In this document: positions 6,559-12,381 of the stretch, one piece after another
Layout of the letters: each line of letters begins with the position of its first letter
How positions within the stretch are numbered: the first letter of the stretch is position 1
NCBI GenBank assembly: GCA_024695225.1
Contig: JAILIO010000230.1
Location: 1 to 12,381 of the forward strand
DNA length: 12,381 nucleotides
Origin: Lachnospiraceae bacterium
Lineage (GTDB): Bacteria > Bacillota > Clostridia > Lachnospirales > Lachnospiraceae
Reading direction: 5' to 3'
Notes under the pieces: model-generated
Told to the model about the DNA's origin: nothing
Databases searched by the model: none
The model's input: the letters and a program-made list of their open reading frames with translations, nothing else
Program-made: the position numbers and the translations under genes

Positions 6559-6945
6559 TTACCCGGGAATATTCTCCATGAGAGACCGGACTCCGTTCCT
6601 CACGCAGTCGTCACAGGGACAGAGGACAACTCCCGTGTCCCGGCCCTTCAGATCCTTACATATTGTAGCCCCGCACTTCTCCTGAAAACTCTGCAGAATA
6701 GCCCGGGATGCCATGGGCGTACCTTTCCCTTCTTTTATAAGTCCTGCTGACATTACAGCTCCCACAAGGGCGCCGCAGGATCCTTCCATGCACGCCATTC
6801 CTCCCCCAAAACCGGAATTCAGTTTCATCAGTGTCTCCGTATCCATTCCGGAAAGGTCGGCACAGGCAAGAGCCACCGCCTGGGCACAGTTGCATCCGCT
6901 GTGCTTGTATTCAACTGCCTTCTCCACTCTCTCTTCCGTAGTCAT
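6559..6945 (-). CDS. C_GCAxxG_C_C family protein (128 aa)
   Basis: A soluble, cysteine-rich protein with ten Cys. The family pattern is complete: SGCNCAQAV (16-24), GFGGGMACMEGSCGALVGA (45-63), EKCGATICKDL (89-99) and LCPCDDCV (108-115). The family is named for this spaced Cys/GCAxxG pattern and is thought to bind a redox or metal cofactor; no enzymatic reaction is established. C20, C52, C91 and C109-C111 add cysteines around the core positions. The start at ATG 6945 has AAGGAG about 12 nt away and AAGGG nearer. A 15-codon upstream reading frame overlaps the ribosome site. The 97-bp gap to the HD-GYP gene could allow co-transcription. There is no visible partner oxidoreductase in the window. 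Confidence 0.85.
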   Translation of the reverse strand: MTTEERVEKAVEYKHSGCNCAQAVALACADLSGMDTETLMKLNSGFGGGMACMEGSCGALVGAVMSAGLIKEGKGTPMASRAILQSFQEKCGATICKDLKGRDTGVVLCPCDDCVRNGVRSLMENIPG

Positions 6946-6952
6946 TTATCCC

Positions 6953-7000
6953 TTATCTCCTTTTTGCGCGATCTTTGCGCGAATGTATGTTCCACTCCAT
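6953..7000 (-). other. Possible 15-codon upstream ORF / leader peptide
   Basis: ATG at 7000, five bases after AAGGG, opens a frame encoding MEWNIHSRKDRAKRR and ending in TAA at 6953-6955. That TAA lies in the ribosome site of the C_GCAxxG gene (AAGGAGATAAGGG). The bases around its start repeat those at the real gene start, so it could be a chance product of local duplication. The C-terminal half is strongly basic. Confidence 0.3.
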
Positions 7001-7023
7001 TTTATCCCTTATCCTGAGATCTC

Positions 7024-7111
7024 TTTCCTGTATAGTCCTTTATCCCATCCCCATACATCCTTAGATTTTTCCTGTATAGTCCTTTATCCCATCCCCATAC
7101 ATCCTGAGATC
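7024..7111. repeat. 44-bp tandem duplication with partial echoes
   Basis: Copies at 7024-7067 and 7068-7111 match at 42 of 44 positions. Thirteen bases before the first copy (7011-7023) equal those ending the second (7101-7113). A third fragment at 7171-7187 matches 7014-7030 at 16 of 17. The element also shares a tttatccc word with the start region of the downstream gene. Confidence 0.85.
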
Positions 7112-7136
7112 TCATCAATGTACTATCGTGCATTCT

Positions 7137-7164
7137 ATCACATATCACATATCACATATCACAT
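7137..7164. repeat. Four perfect 7-bp units (atcacat)
   Basis: atcacat is repeated four times without change at 7137, 7144, 7151 and 7158. Seven-base units of this purity can gain or lose copies by slippage. They lie between the kinase stop and the C_GCAxxG leader and are not translated in any supported gene. Confidence 0.85.
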
Positions 7165-7256
7165 ATTACCCTGTGATCTCTTTCCTGCACACACATATAG
7201 TGCGTTCTTAACAGATTCAACCTGATCATCATATATGTTTTCATATCCGTTCAAAT

Positions 7257-7270
7257 TGCAAAAGGTTGCA
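7257..7270 (-). terminator. Weak hairpin after the hybrid kinase gene
   Basis: TGCAA (7257-7261) and TTGCA (7266-7270) form a five-base-pair stem with a four-base loop, about ten bases past the kinase stop codon. On the minus strand only ATTT follows, so this is at best a weak terminator. Confidence 0.25.
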
Positions 7271-7279
7271 TCCCGTCAT

Positions 7280-10200
7280 TTATGTCCCGGACCGGGATAC
7301 CATGATCTTGTCCTCCGGCAGATAGTCAAGGAGCATTTCCTCAAGGACTTTGAAATTTATGGGCTTTGACAGGTAGTCGTCAAATCCTGCAGCCATATAC
7401 TCTTCCCTGGCGCCGGATATGGCATTTGCCGTGAGACATACCGCAACCGTCTCCCGGTTCATATTTCCCTCTTCCGCCTTCAGCTCGTGAAGCATCTCTA
7501 TGCCGTCCTTCCCCGGCATCATATGATCTAAGAAGAGCATGTCGTACTTATTTTCCCTCGTGAGAGACAGTCCCTCATCACCGCTTTTTGCCGAATCCAC
7601 ATGTAATAGTGTCCGTTTCAAAAGGCCTTCAAAGACCTGCAGATTGACTATATTATCGTCTACCACCAGCACTCTGGCATCCGGAGCCGTGAACTTCTCC
7701 GTGTACTTCTTGTGCTGCCTGATGATCTTGTTGTAAGCGATCTCATAATTCCCCATGGGGCTTTTCGAGATCACCTTCTGTTTAAGCGAAAAGCTGAATT
7801 CAGACCCCTCTCCGTAAACACTGTCTACAATCAGCGTCGACTCCATCATTTCCAGGAGATTCATGGTTATGCTCATGCCGAGGCCGGTTCCCTCCACATT
7901 CCGGTTCCTCTTTTCATCGATGCGCTCAAATTCCGAAAACAGCCTTTTCATATCCTCAGCTTTTATGCCTATGCCGGTATCTTTTACGGACACTTTGAGC
8001 ATTATCTCATCCGAAGAGTCAGAGATCGCTTCATGGTTCATGCTGAAGGTGACGCTTCCTTTTTCGGTATATTTCACGGCATTTGTCAGGATATTTGTTA
8101 TCACCTGCTTTATCCGAACTTCATCTCCCCGGAGTTTGGAGGGGATGGTCCTGTCCACGTTCATTATCAGCTGCAGGCCCTTTTTCTTTGCCCGTTCAGA
8201 GATCCCGTTCGCAATATTTGCTATCATCTCCGCCGGAGAATAATCCACATCGATTATTTCCATTTTGCCATCCTCGATCTTTGAGAAATCCAGGATGTCA
8301 TTTATGATGGTCAACAGGTTTGTCCCCGCCATCCGTATCTTTTCCGAATATCCCAGGACGGATTCATTAGAAGATTCCCTCAGGATCATCTCATTCATGC
8401 CCAAAACTGCATTTATGGGAGTCCTTATCTCATGGGACATATGCGCGAGAAATCTCCCCTTGGCATTTCCCGCAGCCACAGCCTCTTCAGCTGCTCTCTC
8501 CAATTGCCGGCTGGCTGCCTCCTGCCAATTGATCATTCCCGACAAAAGCTTGTAGATCATTACCGTGCACACCAGGAACAAGGCCAGGATGATAAGGCCG
8601 TAAACAACCATATTTCCGTAAATGGACCACACACCGGACACGGCATAAACCGCAAAACCTGACGCCTCATTTCTCATGGCCAATAAAACCTTATATGAGC
8701 CGTCGTAATCTTTTATCAGCTGGGTATCTTTTCCATTGGGCTGAACCTCTCCGTAGGGCAGCTTAAGTATGTTCACGGTTGAATCCGGAGACATTTGATA
8801 ATTCCCGTAGGGATGGTTTACGATGTTTCCCTCCGGGTCCACCATAAAGGCATAGCTGTCTTCCGAATAACTGTCCCCAAGTATCCCGACCAGTTTGTCC
8901 ATGAAAAAATCAATACCGAATATCCCCAGAAATTCCCCTGTCTTCGCATCATAAACGCATTCTGAAAAAGTCACACAGTAACCACCGGTCTGAACATCGT
9001 AATAGGGCGCGGATATGCTCCAGCCTGTTTCAGATGCGAGGGAGTCCTTATACCACTGTCTGTCTTCCACGCGGAAATCCGGCCCCGGCTCCCATCCGTT
9101 ATTCATATATGTCGAACGCTGCCAGGCGGAATTGGAAATATATGTGACTGATATCTCCGGATACTGGACTGTGATGCGGTTCAGATAGTCTACGGTCTTC
9201 TCGTAATCCTTTAGCATCTCCGGATTCGCCGCCACATTCGACACGAACATATCCAGTATGCTCTTTTGTGTGTTTACCCATTCTGACAGCTGATATTCAT
9301 ATTCCTTTGCGGTGTTTCTCATACGGGCATTTCCCCACCTGTAGGAAATGATCATATTCATGCCCAGTCCAATGATCATTACGACCACCGTGAACACCAG
9401 GATAAAGAATCTGTATTTCCTGTTGACTTTTCCCGTATCAGAGGTGACAGGAGCAGATTCCTTCTTCTTTTCCAAGTCCACCCCCGAATATGTGATGATC
9501 TTTTCTGTTTCTTCAGAAAGTTTTTCAACGGCATCGTGGATCCGGGCCATATCTGCCAGGGCATCGTCTGTATTTTCATAACCATGTTTGTCGGATATGG
9601 TCATTATTTTCGAAAGAATATCATTCATCTCCCCGGTCACATCCCACAGATGCTTTTTCCTTGCGACCAGTTCTTCTTCCATCCTGTTCTGGTTTCTCAC
9701 GGAGGTAACATACAGACTCACGATGATCACAAACAGGGTGAGGGAAAGGAACAGTACCGCAAACATTTGCATGTAGGAGTTGCGGTAAAGATTCCAATCG
9801 CTTTCATTTACTATCAGATACCAGCCGTTTCCGGATCTGGCAGCGAAAAGATTGTCATAGAGGTGATCGGTCCTGATGCGGGCTGTAGCCACTCCCTCAG
9901 AACTCTTTGAAACAGACCAGATACCGGCATATTTAGGGATCGCCTTTGTGAGATCGCGGCCTATCAGGCTCTCATCAGAACAGCCCGCTATGATGCCGTC
10001 TTCAGTCACAATGACTGCCTCCCTGGAATCATCGCTGTACATCTGGGCAATATGAGCCTGTATCGTATCCATGGTGTAATCCACAGCCATGACGGTTTCC
10101 CCGTCACCCATCATCACAGATACGGTGTAACACACTTTTCCGGTCATGGCATCCTGATAGGGATATGAAACATATGCGCTGCCGCCGCTGCAGATCGCGC

Positions 10201-10585
10201 CTGTGTACCAGATCCTCTCGCTGGCTATGTAATCCGAAGGCTTATCAAAATCGGGGATAAAAGACCAGTCAATGCCGGCGACATAGACATTGAATGCGCC
10301 CACATTTTCACTGATGACCTCCTTCTTTTGCTCAAGCACAAATCTCTCCAGTTCTTTACGGTCATCCAGATGTTCCCTGGCCTTTATGGCGATCTCCATG
10401 GTCAGGTTTTTGGCATTACCGATGGTCTCCTCAAGATCTCCGCTTATGTTCTCGATCTGATAGATACCGGAATTCATGGTCTGTTCCTTGGTCTTTTGAA
10501 AGATCATGAATATGACCATCGATATGATCGCTAAAAGCAATGAGGCTACGCCGATGACGATCTCCACATTTCTGTTTATCTTCAT
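7280..10585 (-). CDS. Hybrid sensor histidine kinase with two tandem dCache sensors and a REC domain (1101 aa)
   Basis: Four membrane helices (about 9-30, 272-296, 392-415, 658-681) place two domains outside the cell: dCache 1 (31-271) and dCache 2 (416-657). Both carry the dCache_1AA amino-acid-binding residues: Y119, R124, W126, Y127, Y143, D145, D169 in the first; F504, R509, W511, Y512, Y528, D530, D559 in the second. The cytoplasmic linker 297-391 resembles a HisKA helix pair without its histidine. After TM4 come HisKA (H718 in SHEIRTP), HATPase (N831/N835; DTGIG at 869; GTGLG at 899-903) and REC (D976-D977, phospho-acceptor D1020, T1052, K1074). It should autophosphorylate at H718 and pass phosphate to D1020. 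No HPt protein or DNA-binding output lies nearby, so its downstream partner is outside the window. ATG at 10585 follows GGGGG by six bases. It lies 81 bp downstream of the channel gene. Confidence 0.93.
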   Translation of the reverse strand: MKINRNVEIVIGVASLLLAIISMVIFMIFQKTKEQTMNSGIYQIENISGDLEETIGNAKNLTMEIAIKAREHLDDRKELERFVLEQKKEVISENVGAFNVYVAGIDWSFIPDFDKPSDYIASERIWYTGAICSGGSAYVSYPYQDAMTGKVCYTVSVMMGDGETVMAVDYTMDTIQAHIAQMYSDDSREAVIVTEDGIIAGCSDESLIGRDLTKAIPKYAGIWSVSKSSEGVATARIRTDHLYDNLFAARSGNGWYLIVNESDWNLYRNSYMQMFAVLFLSLTLFVIIVSLYVTSVRNQNRMEEELVARKKHLWDVTGEMNDILSKIMTISDKHGYENTDDALADMARIHDAVEKLSEETEKIITYSGVDLEKKKESAPVTSDTGKVNRKYRFFILVFTVVVMIIGLGMNMIISYRWGNARMRNTAKEYEYQLSEWVNTQKSILDMFVSNVAANPEMLKDYEKTVDYLNRITVQYPEISVTYISNSAWQRSTYMNNGWEPGPDFRVEDRQWYKDSLASETGWSISAPYYDVQTGGYCVTFSECVYDAKTGEFLGIFGIDFFMDKLVGILGDSYSEDSYAFMVDPEGNIVNHPYGNYQMSPDSTVNILKLPYGEVQPNGKDTQLIKDYDGSYKVLLAMRNEASGFAVYAVSGVWSIYGNMVVYGLIILALFLVCTVMIYKLLSGMINWQEAASRQLERAAEEAVAAGNAKGRFLAHMSHEIRTPINAVLGMNEMILRESSNESVLGYSEKIRMAGTNLLTIINDILDFSKIEDGKMEIIDVDYSPAEMIANIANGISERAKKKGLQLIMNVDRTIPSKLRGDEVRIKQVITNILTNAVKYTEKGSVTFSMNHEAISDSSDEIMLKVSVKDTGIGIKAEDMKRLFSEFERIDEKRNRNVEGTGLGMSITMNLLEMMESTLIVDSVYGEGSEFSFSLKQKVISKSPMGNYEIAYNKIIRQHKKYTEKFTAPDARVLVVDDNIVNLQVFEGLLKRTLLHVDSAKSGDEGLSLTRENKYDMLFLDHMMPGKDGIEMLHELKAEEGNMNRETVAVCLTANAISGAREEYMAAGFDDYLSKPINFKVLEEMLLDYLPEDKIMVSRSGT

Positions 10586-10613
10586 TCAGTTCCCCCGGAC
10601 CTGCAACCGTCCC

Positions 10614-10657
10614 AAAACCGGGCAGCGGATCAACTTTTCCAAAAATCACCGCCCGGT
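10614..10657 (-). terminator. Possible weak terminator between channel and kinase genes
   Basis: ACCGGGC (10617-10623) and GCCCGGT (10651-10657) form a seven-base-pair GC-rich stem around a 27-nt loop, ending 9 nt past the channel stop codon. On the minus strand the run TTTT (10614-10617) overlaps the stem base and is followed by GGG. The loop is long, so termination is probably partial and read-through into the kinase gene is plausible. Confidence 0.35.
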
Positions 10658-10666
10658 AGGTATACT

Positions 10667-12250
10667 TCAGTCATTATCTTTCCATATCGTATTCAACAAT
10701 TCCCATGAATGATCGTCCTTTTCCTGATCTTCGAGACTGAGTTCATCAAAAGCACAGATCATGGGATGTCTTCTGCGGGCATTATCCCGCGCGCTGTCGT
10801 ATTGCCAGTTATTCAAAATATGAAACCTGAGCCATCTCATATGCTCTATTTCGCGGAACCGCCTCCGCAGGTTTTCATTTGCGTTAATAAAGACTTCGTA
10901 AGCTTTACTGCACATCTCTCTGTTCAGGGACACCTCCCCTTTGACCCCTGTAAGTATCCTGATCTTCATCTCCAGGTGATCTGCAGCAGCAATGTTTGAC
11001 TGCCTGAGGAACATCCCCAGCTCCTGCCATCCGGGATTGTCCGGATAATCCGCCAGGTAGAGTTCATGCATATGTATCGCCATGCGGTTCAGCTCCTGCT
11101 GCAGCACCACCTCTTCAGTGTAGAGTCCGTCGCAGACCCCCATGCACTCTGCCCCCTCATATTCTGTGGACAGTACAGCATAGACCTTTCCCGAAACAGC
11201 CACATACCTGAAAAGGCTGTTGAGAACACTGTTATTATTGTTCTCATCATCATAACAGACAATGATCCTGTCCGCTGATGCCAGGATATCCAGATCAGAA
11301 TTCCATTTATCGCCCTCCAATATGACCCTGTCGAGGCTGCACTGAGGGTTTTCGGTCTCTGTCCGGCTATTATCTGCATCTGTAACAGAGTCTCCGATAT
11401 CCAACCTGACCATCCGGTCCAGAAAGGGGTGACATCTCATAAACTCACTGAAATCCCCCAACAGGTGGTATGTGACACACTGTTTCTCATCCATTACATT
11501 CTGTAAAAGAGCCTGTTCAAGCAATTCAAATGCATATTTTCCGTTCCCGATCATGACTATGTCCTCGTCTTTGTCGTGGAGGGGATACTTCTTCCAGTAA
11601 AGGCGGGCATAACTCTGATAGGGGTTAAAAAGCACGATATTTGCAGGCAGTCTTTCGGGCTCATGCTCTGTCATGCAGCACACACGCACATTTTCTTCCC
11701 CGGATAGTTCCAGGGCCAGGTGTTCATTTTCCCGGGCGCTGTCCCCCAGGAGCAGCACCGTGCAAAGCTTATCCGGGTTCCTCTTCTCCAGTATCTCTTC
11801 CACTGAAAAAGGCTCCTCTGCAAATAAAGGAAAAGCGTCTTTATTTTTCTCCAGATCCTTTGCCAAAAGTTCTGTCCTGTAATTTCTCCCGGATAATATA
11901 AACCAATGCCTGTTGCGGTTCCTGTAAAGGATCAGGGAAGGTATGATCCTGCCTCTCAGTATCGAAAAGATCATGCCGAGAACCGCCGCCAGGACTCCCA
12001 GACTCATCAGCTGAAACAGCACTCCGACTGCTCTGCCGGTTGCAGTCACAGGATACATATCACCGTACCCGACGGTGGTAAGGGTGGTTATGCTGTACCA
12101 GACAGCCGCGGGGGCGGAAATAATGGTGGCTCCTTCCGCGCTGCTCTCTGCCTTGATCAATATGATCAAAAGCAGGGCATACAAAAGGATCCCTGCGGGG
12201 ATCAAAATATATTTTCTATTCCTGTTACGACGGTCTTTTTTCTCTCCCAT
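10667..12250 (-). CDS. Two-TM potassium channel with RCK-like lobes and C-terminal RyR domain (527 aa)
   Basis: Membrane helices at about 13-32 and 72-98 flank a pore loop with a canonical K+ selectivity filter, TTVGYGD (58-64). Residues 114-228 form a first Rossmann/RCK-like lobe whose glycine motif is lost (FILSGRNYRTELL). Residues 229-380 form a second with an IGNGKYAFELL turn (234-244) and IIVCYDDENNNN (329-340). Residues 413-520 look like a RyR domain: FLRQSNIAAADHLEMKI (414-430), EIEHMRW (467-473), NWQY (481-484), RDNARRRHP (488-496) and DELSLEDQEKDD (502-513). The expected role is gated K+ flux, with the RCK lobes and RyR module reading a cytoplasmic ligand, perhaps a nucleotide; the ligand is not known from sequence. 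ATG at 12250 has a modest GGAAG four bases upstream. The kinase gene follows after 81 bp. This fusion is rarer than ordinary RCK channels. Confidence 0.88.
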   Translation of the reverse strand: MGEKKDRRNRNRKYILIPAGILLYALLLIILIKAESSAEGATIISAPAAVWYSITTLTTVGYGDMYPVTATGRAVGVLFQLMSLGVLAAVLGMIFSILRGRIIPSLILYRNRNRHWFILSGRNYRTELLAKDLEKNKDAFPLFAEEPFSVEEILEKRNPDKLCTVLLLGDSARENEHLALELSGEENVRVCCMTEHEPERLPANIVLFNPYQSYARLYWKKYPLHDKDEDIVMIGNGKYAFELLEQALLQNVMDEKQCVTYHLLGDFSEFMRCHPFLDRMVRLDIGDSVTDADNSRTETENPQCSLDRVILEGDKWNSDLDILASADRIIVCYDDENNNNSVLNSLFRYVAVSGKVYAVLSTEYEGAECMGVCDGLYTEEVVLQQELNRMAIHMHELYLADYPDNPGWQELGMFLRQSNIAAADHLEMKIRILTGVKGEVSLNREMCSKAYEVFINANENLRRRFREIEHMRWLRFHILNNWQYDSARDNARRRHPMICAFDELSLEDQEKDDHSWELLNTIWKDND

Positions 12251-12268
12251 ACTGCTTCCGGCGTGTAT

Positions 12269-12297
12269 ATTAAAACAAAGCCATCTATTTCATGTAA
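12269..12297 (-). promoter_or_regulatory. Candidate channel promoter using a repeat unit as its -35
   Basis: Minus-strand TTACAT (12292-12297, four of six matches) and TTTAAT (12269-12274, five of six matches) are 17 bp apart, about 20 nt upstream of the channel ATG. The -35 lies in the first 18-bp repeat unit. Every further complete unit has the same TTACAT word. Confidence 0.4.
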
Positions 12298-12381
12298 GCC
12301 ATTTATTTCATGTAAGCCATTTGTTTCATGTAAGCTATTTGTTTCATGTAAGTAATTTATTTCATGTAAGTCATTTATTTC
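12281..12381. repeat. 18-bp tandem repeat array, at least 5.6 copies, cut by the window edge
   Basis: Complete units begin at 12281, 12299, 12317, 12335 and 12353, with a partial unit at 12371. The consensus is ccatttatttcatgtaag; differences are confined to the first seven bases, and ttcatgtaag is invariant in the complete units. There are no unique spacers, so this is not CRISPR. The inner ttcatgtaa is an imperfect palindrome around CATG. It sits immediately upstream of the channel promoter. Confidence 0.9.

Larger units (their letters stand above)
6946..7279. other. Repeat-rich intergenic region upstream of the C_GCAxxG gene
   Basis: No full gene lies in these 334 bp. It contains a 44-bp tandem duplication (7024-7111), its partial echoes, four 7-bp units, a probable short leader frame (6953-7000), and a weak hairpin after the kinase gene (7257-7270). 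No strong promoter stands out: TAAAAT occurs on the minus strand just before the leader frame, but its -35 is poor. Confidence 0.55.

Noticed and set aside
7712..8284. 190-codon open frame on the plus strand opposite the kinase
   Set aside because: It is antisense to the HisKA/HATPase region, has no recognisable domain and no good ribosome site; a shadow of the real gene.
11906..12355. 149-codon plus-strand frame whose end reads through the 18-bp array (SCKPF repeats)
   Set aside because: The peptide repeat is only the 18-bp DNA repeat being a multiple of three; the rest is antisense to the channel.
12281..12381. CRISPR array
   Set aside because: The units are 18 bp and directly abutting, with no unique spacers and no cas genes.

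Overview
The window looks like chromosomal DNA of a Firmicute, most likely a Lachnospiraceae-type gut or rumen clostridium. This is inferred from moderate GC, purine-rich AGGAGG-type ribosome binding sites, sigma-A-like promoters, and family content: an HD-GYP protein with a 7TM sensor, a Cache-type hybrid kinase, a C_GCAxxG_C_C protein and a small Cys-rich SprA-like protein. No tRNA, rRNA, transposase, phage gene or CRISPR array was seen.

Layout: seven of the eight genes are on the minus strand. From the left edge they are the 5' part of an MBOAT (AlgI-like) O-acyltransferase, a SprA-related putative zinc metallopeptidase, an HdeD/DUF308 membrane protein and an AraC-family regulator. The only plus-strand gene, a MATE exporter, is divergent from the AraC gene and is its natural candidate target. 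It converges tail to tail, 11 nt apart, with an HD-GYP c-di-GMP phosphodiesterase. Upstream of that on the minus strand lie a C_GCAxxG_C_C redox/Fe-S-type protein, a 1101-residue hybrid histidine kinase and a potassium channel carrying a C-terminal RyR domain.

The right half (about 4.7-12.3 kb) is sensory. The kinase has two extracytoplasmic dCache sensors in tandem, and both carry the residues of the dCache_1AA amino-acid-binding motif. The cytoplasmic stretch between them resembles a HisKA helix pair that has lost its phospho-histidine. The channel joins a K+-selective pore to two Rossmann/RCK-like lobes and a RyR module. The HD-GYP protein has a 7TM sensor and an intact catalytic core. Shared orientation hints at a membrane-signalling cluster, but no link between these genes is proven.

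The non-coding DNA is unusually repeat-rich: an 88-bp array of eleven 8-bp units in the probable HdeD leader, a 27-bp direct repeat flanking a hairpin in the MATE leader, a 44-bp duplication plus 7-bp repeats upstream of the C_GCAxxG gene, and an 18-bp tandem array running off the right edge that supplies the -35 of the channel promoter. The best candidates for something new are the RyR-fused channel, the double-sensor kinase with its apparently dead HisKA linker, and these structured leaders.
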